64,000 bases of DNA. Source: Taenia hydatigena (Eukaryota > Platyhelminthes > Cestoda > Cyclophyllidea > Taeniidae). Location: the NCBI GenBank assembly GCA_036345935.2, contig JADWOT020000292.1, forward strand, positions 248,001 to 312,000, read 5' to 3'. The number at the start of each line of letters is the position of its first letter. Position 1 is the stretch's first letter. Below the pieces are notes generated by a model that saw nothing but the letters and a program-made list of their open reading frames with translations, was not told the DNA's origin and searched no databases. This document shows, one piece after another, positions 35,701-46,077 of this stretch. A program made the translations under genes and the position numbers.

Positions 35701-37104
35701 ACTCATCATCAATGCCAGCGATTTCAAATTTCAAAACACCCCCATACGCCTGAGCCAGGAGCCGAATATGGAACTGGAACCTGAATCACAGTAGAACTCC
35801 GTGGTGCTGCTCGCAAAAGGCAACGGACTGGCACTTATTGTGCAGCTTAAAGATTCCGCCTCAGAAGTGTTATAAGCAAAACACAAAGGGATACGAAAAT
35901 ATGCATTCGATAACATTAAGACATGCCTTGTCGGCGCAATTTGAAAAATTTAGCACATTCACCTCGAATCCGCCGCACTGTTGAACCGGACGAATGCGAA
36001 ATGGTACGTTCCAGAATTGCAGACGTTCCTGTTGAGGTTCTAGATCCTTTGCGGGCTAAGCTAACGCCGCCGTTGGAGACTGTTCCACCTCTTTAGGCGA
36101 CTCTGTAAGACTCGTCTGTTGCATGGCGCGATAAGGGAGGGACTTTTGCTCGCTGCTCTGTAGGTAAGGACAGTTAAAATGAAACAGTCGCCTACTGCGC
36201 TACATTGCTTCTGGTGTCAAAGAGCTCAACCGAACGATATTGGTGGCCTTCAGTGGGACCTCATAGTGGGAACAGTACAGCTTCCTCCCATTGAGCAGAC
36301 GCCAGTCCGCGCCCTTTAAAATTGGGCCCAAGAGGGTAGAGTTTAGGGTGGCGAGTGTGTTAGCGATCTAGAAAAGGTGCTGAGGACTCATAAATGTTGA
36401 CTACACAATTGAATTCAACACTGAGTTCTAGGTACTGAGAGGCTGCTTCAGGAAAGATTTGGCGATCAGACACATCCTTCTTCAAAGCCCTCTGCAAGGA
36501 GGATGAGCACTCGTTTATCCACAAAGTCGGTTTCGGTCTCGAGACTAGGGATCGGACGGGTCCGAGCATGGATCGATCAAACTGCAATCAACTGAGTCGG
36601 CTACTTGACGCGAGCTGTGTAAAGGATCATCCAGAAACCAGAGTGAATGAAAGCATACCATAACTCCACTTCAGAAACTGTCGATCGAATTGAGAGTCTA
36701 AAAACTTGGCGGCATGCAAAACTTGCGACAGGGATTAGCACGTGACAATTGCTGGAACATTTGTCTGATGATCATTGAATGTTATCGGGTTCACGTGATT
36801 TATTATCACCGAACCAACCTATATCCCCACTTGTTTTGTGTGCACACCAAGCCTTCCCGCCTTTGACAAAAAGCATTGTTGTCTCCATGATTGGGCGCAT
36901 CGGCCAGTCTCATGTGTTTTGATCTGCAGAAGGGGCCTTAACGGACTCAACCATGAACGTACACTAGTACACAATGGCCGCCTTAAATAGACTCGTCATT
37001 CCTTGAGATCATTATTTACTCAAAGCTTATCCATCAACGCGTGCATCAAAACAGGCATGAACACACATCCTCTACGAAAACGAAAGCATGCATTGCCGTA
37101 ACGC

Positions 37105-37285
37105 TTTGTTGGATGGACTGCCGCCTTAGGTTACAGTCACTTGGGTGGCCATATTGCCTTTGTCGGGTAGGCTGGCCTCTGAGCCATGTCAGCAGTCCCA
37201 ATTCCTTTCTGTTTACTAAATGCTTATGCTCTGCCTGAGTATTATTATGCCATACTTCCTTTCAGTGGATTAACCACGGTATTTC
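37105..37285 (-). mobile_element. TRIM LTR fragment beside the inner edge of arm B
   Basis: The sequence TCACTTGGGTGGCCATATTGCC, split here only for description, is the family's LTR tail; it is followed by the conserved CCATGTCAGCAG core and a degraded LTR start. The orientation is minus. No interior or second LTR is adjacent, so it is a solo or truncated LTR. The inner end of inverted-repeat arm B begins about 22 bp further right. Confidence 0.65.
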
Positions 37286-37910
37286 AAGTATGAGGTACTT
37301 TGAAAGACGTGGAACCCTCTACGCAATGACGATCACGTCAACTGACAGGCTCCTTGACCTTGTGGGTAGTCTCGAAGCCCCCACCTGGGCCGACAAAAAA
37401 ATTCCGTGCTCTCCAGCCACCAACTGCCATTCGGCGGTAATATTTGCCACCCGAAGAAAGAGACTACTTGTTGCCTCCTCAAGTCTCATGTCGCAGGTGA
37501 AGCAGAGGCTGTTCAGTTCCTCGTCAGCTACTGAGAGCTTCGTGACAGGCACAGTGGTGTGCCACTATAGCTGCGATCGAACTTTTCAAAAGGAACCTTC
37601 TCTCAACTTGCCACAACAGGCATTGCCAAACACCTGGAAGGCAATTCTACGGTACGGGTCCTCGTAAGCATGCCACCTTGGTGGCAGCGAAAATCAACGA
37701 CGTGGGAAGTCGTAGCAAAGACGAGCTTCCATCACACACAGAAATACGATTCCGATATTACTGACTCTCTATTTTAATGACAAAGTAGACACTTCAAGTC
37801 AGCAGGGAGGATAGCACTCATTGTCACCGAACTTGCACGACAAGCAGGCCACCTGGATGGATGAGAAGCACTAGTGCCACTTCGCACAAATACAAATGGT
37901 GGATAGCTCG

Positions 37911-37954
37911 CCATACTACATCAGTGAAGTAAAATAATAATCAGGCAGGCATCG
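37911..37954. other. 44 bp insertion specific to arm B
   Basis: Arm A reads GGATAGCTCG directly into AGACGAC (on the complementary strand), whereas arm B has 44 extra bases between them. The extra segment ends in TCG, repeating the three bases before it, so either a small insertion in B or a deletion in A is possible. Confidence 0.7.
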
Positions 37955-38640
37955 AGACGACAGCAGGCTCTAATGTACCAACAAGGCAACTTGCTGCTAA
38001 GGCGGATGACTCAATACCAAGTGAGCGCATCAGCACAGCCCAGTATTTGGAAAGGGCAGGCTGGCAGAAGCAGTATCGACACTAGTGCCGACAATCAGAA
38101 AGTCTAAGCTACTCAAATCCCATCAGATAACGCAATTTTAAAAGTAAATAATTGCAAGCAACCATCTAAATTAGCAAAGCGAAGCGCCTACCAAATCTCA
38201 ACCAACGAACAGCGCGCACATTCCGTAACAAGAAGCGCCTACAGTAGAGAAGGATGTGATCAGCATGTGGTGATGCTGCAATGAGTCTCACTATAATCTA
38301 TTTATTAGTAAAAGAGATTCACTTATTTACGTGTCCAAAACCCTAATTGCTGTTTTAAAAAAGGGCTGTTACATTCGCAAAATCCACAACTTTGTATGGC
38401 TTTAAAAATTATTTGTTGGTTTTTTGTCGGAAAACAGTGCCATTTATAATATGCTGGAAACAGTTGCAATTCGTGAACAGTACGTACATCATTGAAGAAT
38501 TTTATTTCTGTCAGCTGCCCTTAGCCACAGCTTCCGCGGTCTTTTAAAGCACACATCTGCGTCTGCAGTCTACAGTGAACTGTTGTCACTGCGGCTTATT
38601 TGGCTTTCGTGGAATTGCTCTTTGGGTACGCAAACTGTAA

Positions 38641-39453
38641 TATTTACATTTTGGATGGAAACGAAGTGTCTGCAATGTTATCTGGTTCGGGTTTGTGATA
38701 TGTCCGGTGCTGTGCGCAATTATTATATGGATGTATCGCCTCGCATTTGATTCCCCCTTCCCTATTTACCGTTTTAGGCCTCTTAAGCCTATTCGATCGC
38801 AAGACTTTGTTGGTCGAAATTGTTTGCCTTATTTCCTATATGTCTGCGCCTTAGTTTCTTATCAATGCACTTGCTTTTAGTGATTGCACTACATAAAATT
38901 GCTTTCATGTTCTTTGAACTGCAGAATGTTTGTATGCCTTTGTCTTTATTGTGAGGAGTCATGCGACGTCCTTTCAGTGGGTTTCGTGTTGGTTCTTGCG
39001 TGAGCACTACTTCGCGGCGATGATGGGAGCAGTTTTGTGCTATACCTTGGCTCGATTGACGCGTTCTTTTTATTAATGCCACAGAGCGGGCTTGTATTCG
39101 ACAGCGCATCTTCACTCGTTACGTCAATCTCTTTTTCCGCCTCATTGATAGGACCATTTATTCGCACGACGGGCTTCGATTTCCGACGCCGGCAAATCTT
39201 ATCGCTGCTGGTTCGTTTGGCGCTTTGGAGTAGTTGTTTTTATTTTTGGCACACTAATGTGAAAGCTACAAAGTTTGGATCTAAAAGTCTACTTCTCGTA
39301 CTCAGGAGCATTCACGTTATCGAGGATATTTACTGCTTTCCGACCCTATCCGTCTTACTGTGCTTCGTAAACGAGTTACTGGCCTTTAGGAGCTTACGAG
39401 TTTCCTCCGTCGCTGTTGGGTTGTCTCGTGTTAATTCCTGCTTACCGTTTTAA
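38641..39453 (+). other. Long T-rich frame in arm B with three stops (mirror of arm A)
   Basis: This is the inverted counterpart of 25223-26035 and looks identical. One plus frame runs for about 271 codons with three stops (two adjacent at 38878-38883, one at 39001). Hydrophobic composition follows from T-richness; no motif or splice structure supports a gene. Confidence 0.15.
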
Positions 39454-42144
39454 ACTCAACCCCTCCGTCGTGCAGTCAAAAATAGGATTTGAAGTCGCTA
39501 TTGTATGCACATCCTCCTCCTTTTCCCAATTAATTAATTAAGGAGTAAAGTGTACCATTCGATGAATGCTCGTGCGCCTACTCCATCAGTGAGATGGAGT
39601 GTCTACATTTTCGACTTCTGAATTTATTTGTCATGTGGAGCAAATGCCGAATTTTCAAATCGGTGGGAGCTTTTTTAGTCCGCTAAGGCTCGGAAGTTGC
39701 AGGAGTACTTTTCTTCATCTCCTTTTTGTGTTGTGTTTCTCGTGGGTAATGCTCACTAGCCTAGGCTTCTATTCCGTCTCTTTCTAAGCAGTTTAAAGTG
39801 TCGGTGTTGCGGAGCAGAGGGCAGAGACCATGACTTCATGTGGTTGCATTCAAATACTAAGCTTCGTTTTTGAAGTGCCATTGGTTTTCAGGCAAGTAAT
39901 TATTGGTACTTTGGCGCAGTTATTTTGTCCACCAATCCATCAACACCGAGGCTCACGACAGAGTGGAAAGCCTTCTTTCGTAACGGAGTTGGCAGACCGC
40001 GTCTGAAATCTCGATATTTAAGTGTCCATGGTAAGAGTCCCCCTCACCATTTTCACCCGAAGTATAGTTTCCTTTATGGAACTATTCGCAGCAGGATATG
40101 TCCGCGCGCTCAGGCAAGGTAGTACATGCCTCGAAGTGGGGGTCACGCGACAGTACACAAGGGTACGTTGGGACGTGAGTTGACTCCACACGTATAGCAA
40201 TGGCCTTACATTCGAGTCGAACCGGAGCTTACGACTTTGCGAAGGAAGAGGCTAGCTTTCGAGGCGTGGAAACAGGATTGGTGCACTTATACACTTATCT
40301 CAACATCGTGTAGTCAATCCCCAGGAAGCTTCGGTATAGACTTTGCGTGCGAAACCGCTGGTAAACGCCTTTGTTGTGTTCACCGTCTGCGTTAGAAGAA
40401 TTGCGGCATTCTGCGCCGTTGATAGGTACAGGACTCTTATTAGCAGGGATCGCAGCTGTACTGTGAACGGAGGGTCACCGAATGCCCTACTGACGGCATG
40501 TAACCAAGCCCTTTGTTGCTCTTGTGCTGGGCTTAAGGGCTGGCCACAGCGATGTATCGGGAGAGGAGCATCGTTTTCGATAGAGCTGTTTAAGTGTTGA
40601 TAGGATAAGCGTTCCGTTTGTGTGTACCGAGACAAGTTACCTTACCTTCTCAGCGCACACATGAGAGGGAATATTTTCTCTGTTACTTTTAGAAAACTGG
40701 TGCAACACTTTCTAGGCAGCAACACTGATTGTCAACGCCTACTTCATGGTGGCTCCGCTTCCATGGCAATGCCTTGAGCCAAACACCATCATCAGCGTGG
40801 ATCTCCACGTGCCGATTTCGGGTCTACTTGGTATCCTCTTCCACATGAGTTGGCTCAAGGTAAGTGCGAGTTCTAGCACATGTGGGAGACCTGTGAGACT
40901 AGGAGGAGGAGTAGCCTGAATGCGACTGTATACTGTCGGCGTGTTTGTCGAAGTGAAGCATAAAATCACCTACGTACGATCGCTCTCACTTGCTTTTACT
41001 TTGGTCTAGATCGCGGAGACGCTTATCAGCCTATTGGGTGAAGATGGGGACGACTTCGAAATTGAGGAATACGTTGAATGTGCTGTCCAGGTGACTAGTT
41101 GGTTTGGTCCAACACTCACCGCGTTGACATTTTGAGCCTAGAACATCTGCGGGGCGGACTTGAACTGTCCTCGAGTAATTCACCTATACTTGACCTTCAC
41201 TAACTTTCTATTTGTAGGTAGGCGTGTGTGGGTTATAAGTCCTTTTTCACAATGCCAATTATCGTCGTGCGCTCTTCCACACAGGCGCTATCACTGTGGC
41301 CTGCCATCTGGAATAACGGTGTACGGAAGAGTTCACAACACCTGTCCGGCTAGTATTCACGGGCAAATATCTTGGTCACTCCTTTATCTGCTCATGGGAA
41401 ATGAAAAGTCTCGATCCAAGGTGGATGCTTCTCTCATTGGCATTATTTGTTGTGCTGAAACTATCGTCACTTTACTTTGCTTCAGTTGACGGAATCCTGC
41501 AACCGCGCATGCAAAAGTGTGATACCGCGAGTTGTGCCGAATGCCAACTACTGGGACGCGGAGGACATCAATCCGTCCGGTTGGGTGTCAGTAGTGGAGG
41601 GTAGTGGAACTCGACAACGCAGCATCTCCTGTGTCAGTGGGGATCCCCTTTCCTGGCTCTTTTGCCGAATGTCGTAAAGTGTCTATCTTTGTCCATTAGT
41701 CGTCTTGTGTTTCCCCTCACTCGCCGCATCGCCAGTTTTGTCGGTTTCTATCCCTGTTTGGTGGCCATGAGTGTGCCGTTAGGGTAGGGCTGTGTGGTGC
41801 TGCATGGTTTAAACCAAAACTGTGGAGTGGATCACCAGAGTACCTTTCTTATGTATTGATACTGGAAGATGAGTTGTTTATTTCCTCGCGTCTCGAAAGT
41901 GCCGTCGAATTGAGCAATCGATGCGCTTGAGGATGTGCTATCTGCACACAAGATCAGCCTTGAGCGAGGTTCAAGTTAGGTTCACCCAAATGGTAAATGG
42001 TAGGCATTGTGTTACCGGTCAAGCTTGAAATGGGTGGTTGGGTGGGCGGGATCTGCTTCACACAAATAAGGTGGTCTAATCACCATCACTGCAGAAGTGA
42101 TTGTGCAAGTGTAGTGACCGAGGAATTGCATTCTCTGTCTCGAT

Positions 42145-42613
42145 ACTTACCTGGACTGGCAAGACGTGCATATTCAGTTCACAAGGGGATGGAGGCTATT
42201 GGCGTGGCCTGGGAGTCGGCTCACTCGGTGAAGGCACAATGGCGGATGTCCGTAGGTAGTTCTACTGTCGAAATCTCAGGGCGTCGTCCTTGGTGCTCCT
42301 CTCCTATCAACGTTCCGCCTCAGCCATCACAACGAAGGCAGGGCTGTAGGGAAGCACCGACGAGTCAACCATGCTAGTCATCAAGTTTCTGTGCTACCAA
42401 GGAGACATTTGGCTGCGAGGGCACTGCTTCCACTTGGCAATGTAGCTGCAATCGGGGCTTCGTCCTGTATGGGAACAGGCTTCGGGGAGGGAGAAGTGTG
42501 CTCGCTAGTTGTAGGGACACTGACTCAAGGGCAGAGTCGTGCAACACAGGACGGGATGTAGCATAGTTATGTGGAGATAGGGTTCTGCCTCCATTACCCT
42601 CCTGCACATTTTT
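42145..42613 (+). mobile_element. Truncated TRIM at the outer edge of arm B
   Basis: This mirror of 22063-22531 has the LTR part at about 42146-42241 and 5' interior to 42613, where the arm ends. The 3' half and 3' LTR present next to arm A are absent here, so the inverted duplication ended inside a TRIM. Confidence 0.65.
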
Positions 42614-43059
42614 CATATGGTGCATTTATGTTTCCCTCCTTCCAAGTGGAAAAATGTGTCCCACAGACTATATGATCAGGACAATGCGGTAGGGAGACAT
42701 AAGACCTTTAATGGGCTTTTGATAAAAATACTTAAAGCTTGAGTTTCTTGGCCCAGAGCAGAGATTCCTCTGCACGCTAAACCGCGCGTGAAGCCCAAGT
42801 CACTGAAGAGGCGTTTGACCCGTTTGCAAAACAGGAGTAGTGCATTCTCCGCTAACTATATCCACCACCTTTACCCATGAATGCATTTTTAAAACTAACG
42901 AAAATCCACTTTTTACTTGTTGGGAAAGTTGTTCTACTATTCCTCCAATCAGGCATGGAAAAGCGCTTTGTTGTCTGACATTTTTGAGGGCAACACGAGT
43001 AGGACATTTGCAATGGGGGATGTGATGCATTTGTCCCTTACTTAACTCCCGGTTTACGA

Positions 43060-43815
43060 CGAGAGCCACCTAGATGGTCATTGTATCGCCGCTGAGTGGG
43101 CCAGCCTCCGGGTCACGCCCGTATCCTCAAGCGGCAAACTGTGTGTTGCGCCCGGGTATCGTCTTCTTCTTTCGTCCCTAGGAAAGTCTCACGGTGCTAC
43201 ACTGGTAACAGTGGAAAGCGGACTTCGCCTACCGTATCCACGTGAAGATGTTTACCAAGCGAAGTCACGATGCTCCCCCACTTCTGTACCAGGTGGATAG
43301 AACCCAGACAGGCATATGACTGGACACTTCCAGTGTCCAGTGTTTCAACGTCTAGCCATGGACACGCGTGGTCGCCAGCACAATTTCTTCTCCCTGAATA
43401 CAGTTTTCAAACCAAACGAAACTCCAAATCTATTCAAACTGCCAAGGGGGTCAGCGACGCAGCGATCAAGCATATCCTCTGTTGTATGGAAATTTAGTGA
43501 CCTGCACGGATGGTTCGTGAGTGTTTCCTTCCGACGATAATTACGTTGTGAAGACTAATGCGAGCTTGATTGGGAAAAACGCCACGGTCGACGATCAGAA
43601 AGAGAGGGGCCATGCAATACGTTTGTTGATAGTTGAACTCACGACTTTGATAAGAAACCTCCCGGCGTCTCCACCAGTGTGCCTTTACTGAATGGACTGG
43701 TCTCTGGGTCACGCTAGTGGCTCCAACCCTTTCCATACGCCAAATGTATACACTGTGTCCGAGAATTATGTCTGCTCTCGTCTTCCGGAGCCCCTTCCTC
43801 CCTTTCAGCCCACTG
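43060..43815 (-). mobile_element. Diverged TRIM copy with two LTR remnants
   Basis: The left LTR (about 43060-43201) ends at CTACA (43197-43201) and keeps the GGGTCACGCC core. The interior (about 43202-43680) retains recognisable pieces such as AAACTGCCAAGGGGGTCAGC. The right LTR (about 43686-43815) contains CTGGGTCACGCTAGTGGCTC. Orientation is minus. The right LTR is also the left edge of the 2.4 kb direct duplication. Confidence 0.6.
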
Positions 43816-46077
43816 AATGCACTGGTAGTACGAACGCGCCGTTTAATGTATGGGCAAATAAATAACAAAAAATGGTTTTTTATTTTTTGAAGAGCGCAGC
43901 GTTGAGGCCCCATCAACGTTTGTACACGACGCCAACGGAAGTGAGTTGGCCGCCGCCTTTTAATCTGACCGTTTTTCGAATGCTTACCGTCCCTTTTAAA
44001 TGTCACAGTAGATCATCTTTGCTTTACCACAGTAAAATATTAAATCAAAGAAGCCAAGCAGTTCTACAACCAGAAATTCGCATTGAAACTCCTTGTGAGG
44101 AACAGAAAACTGACGCACTTTCCTAGCATATTGCTTGCAAGTGCTTTAGGGTAAAAGTGCTCAATTAATAGTGAGTACACGGGGGACCGATATGGACCTC
44201 TGCCTGTGATCAAATTGCCCGCGGGTAGTAGGTAGTAGTGACACAAAAGCACTGTAAAAAACTTATCCACATGCAAATTTTTCATTGAAAAATTAAAACC
44301 CTTAAAATCACCACCAATGGCTAAGCGTAGGTGCCCTACTTTTACAGCCATTCAAAAGACAAACTTTTTGGCGCCTACACGACACTGACTAAAGAGCAAA
44401 AGCCCCAGTGGAGGGTGCGCATTAACCACGCACCGATGTCTTACGGATGATGAAAAGCAAGCCTCTGTCCGCGAAGCCAATCGGCCCATCCAATCATTGA
44501 GAGAATCAACTCAAAGGCAAGTACCACGCTAGGAAGGCATAAGGAGAAATGCACATGCGCAGGTAATAGTTTTTCTCACAATCGCGAACAACAAGGGAAG
44601 CAAAAGTCGCAAAGAAAACATTCAAAAGACAAAGTAAGCACATATGAATTCACACGGGGGATCAGGAGTGGTGGAATGTATCCGATAGATGTATTAAAAG
44701 TAAAGGTGAAAATGGAAACACAGTTGGAGAACAGAAAAGAATACATCTCAACACAGACTAACGACCTCGAACAGACCAGCGAAGTTGAATGTCGTCAACT
44801 GAACGTCGGTTCAATGGGACTTCACTTCAACGTTTTTTCAGGTTAAAAGGTAGGCTTCTATTCCATCTATAAAAGCAAAATAAAAGCTTATTTTGTTGCC
44901 TAAAACAAAAGTACTTTTAAGGAAATAATACCTAACGAGTGGTTAAACCGATTTTGTTGCACGATTCATCTCTTGTGCAATTTCCTCACACGACAAGCCG
45001 CTATGCATCGACTAGGTGTCCAGAATCAGGCAGGCATTACACGAAGTAGCTGGATGTTCTTTCACATTCACATTCAAGCCGTCCAAATGCCCCACTGTTG
45101 TGTGGCCGAGCGTGTCATCGTCGTGTCGTACTGTCAATAAAGCATTCTGCCAATATGGGTGGATGCACCCGTGATGGGGTGTAAAACTTCACTTAAAAGA
45201 GGCCTAGTCCATTACTCAAGGGCGTAGCGTGGGCACACGCACTACCGCTGCCGCCTACCCCGTCATCTTGATTAAGGGTGTCTGCACTGGCCCAAGCCAT
45301 GGCCGCAGCAGCTACAATTAACAGGCCACATTTGTCACTTACGCCCAGATCTAGTACAACCACGTTAACATCTGCTTCTGGACCTGCTAAGAGAAGTCCC
45401 AAATTTCGCGCAAGGTTTGCATTTTGCACCATTTGTGCAGTAAAGTGGCTCCAATGAAGAAAAACAGCATGACGGCTGACAGTTTCGGTTGCTAAAAATA
45501 CAGTGCCATACAAAAAATTTCTTTCATTGCTGAGTAATGCATGAAAATCATGCATGGTTGGCAGCTACAGCTCGCAAAATAAGGTTGGAATAGTGATTTA
45601 ATCTCAGAGAGAGTGAGTCAATTAGTGGTCTTATATGCACCAGCTGCCCTTCAACAAAACATCGAAACAGTTTGTAAGGGCGTTGCTAAGGCTCCAGGGA
45701 CATTAATTCGGCACCGTGGTCAAGAAGTGGACACTTCGAGGTGCTCTCTACAGCGTATTCTCACGGAGGCTTTGCCGCATCTTCATGCTTGAAAAGTTCC
45801 ACCGACTCAAGAGGTGAAGCCTACTGACTGCGCATAGCAGATTGACTCTGTGGAATCGATTGTGGAGCATTAACAACAAGTGAATGCTGATTTTTCAAAC
45901 AGGTTCATCTTCAGCGGTGAGACTACCCGCACTTGGGGTTCACAAAATTCACAAATGATTGCTGAAATAAATACATTCACCGCGTATCACTGTTTGATGT
46001 GAATTTTGGCTGAAGTCATCGTAATCGGGCCATTCCCCTTCAACAGTGCAGCTGGTCAGGTGTTAACCTTTATTGGT
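43687..46077 (+). repeat. Direct duplication, copy 1
   Basis: From ACTGAATGG at 43687 rightwards the sequence matches 61639 onward at about 99% by eye, offset 17952, then 17923 after a 29 bp indel at about 44966-44994. The match continues to the window end in copy 2, so its true right edge is unknown and 46077 is only the last comparable base. The left edge lies inside a TRIM LTR. Confidence 0.95.
45193..45555 (-). CDS. 120-codon frame conserved in the duplication, unknown product
   Basis: An ATG-initiated minus-strand frame of 120 codons has a twin at 63116-63478 that differs at one residue (Leu or Ser). Composition is strongly protein-like, with an acidic/hydrophobic alternation in GPEADVNVVVLDLG and an alanine-rich hydrophobic segment after it. 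Good splice signals lie inside: an acceptor-like TTACTCAG at about 45530 and a donor-like GGC|GTAAGT at 45343, defining a possible 187-nt exon at 45343-45529. The product could therefore be a single small protein or one exon of a larger gene. No family recognised. Confidence 0.4.
   Translation of the reverse strand: MHDFHALLSNERNFLYGTVFLATETVSRHAVFLHWSHFTAQMVQNANLARNLGLLLAGPEADVNVVVLDLGVSDKCGLLIVAAAAMAWASADTLNQDDGVGGSGSACAHATPLSNGLGLF

Larger units (their letters stand above)
27352..37306. other. Unique 10 kb spacer of the giant inverted repeat
   Basis: About 9.96 kb between the two arms. Except for the LTR at its right edge it matches no other block in the window. It holds several exon-like frames (listed separately at 30876, 31618 and 32609) but no recognised family. 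By eye the plus strand is T- and G-rich in the left two thirds, and C- and A-rich from about 33.5 kb. Confidence 0.6.
37307..42613 (-). repeat. Giant inverted repeat, arm B (5.3 kb)
   Basis: This is the reverse-complement partner of arm A (22063-27351). Relative to arm A it carries a 44 bp insertion at 37911-37954 and lacks 28 bp present in arm A at about 26595-26622. Its core, about 38110-41475, looks identical to arm A. The inner end begins right after a TRIM LTR fragment, and the outer end stops inside a TRIM interior. Confidence 0.95.

Noticed and set aside
37911..37954. The arm B insertion shares a 14-base string with the duplication near 45028
   Set aside because: Several 14-base coincidences are expected by chance in a window this size, and nothing around it matches.
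38641..39453. A 271-codon hydrophobic frame suggesting a multi-pass membrane protein in both arms
   Set aside because: It has three stops, a T-rich coding strand that forces hydrophobic residues, an equally open antisense frame, and no motif or splice support.
43323..43339. A short perfect hairpin (GGACACT/AGTGTCC)
   Set aside because: A seven-base stem inside a decayed TRIM interior, not conserved in other copies that I could compare.
43494..44006. A 170-codon minus-strand frame (and its 145-codon relative at 61521-61958)
   Set aside because: More than half lies in TRIM LTR and interior sequence. The two versions share only the duplicated part, so it is likely a chance frame.
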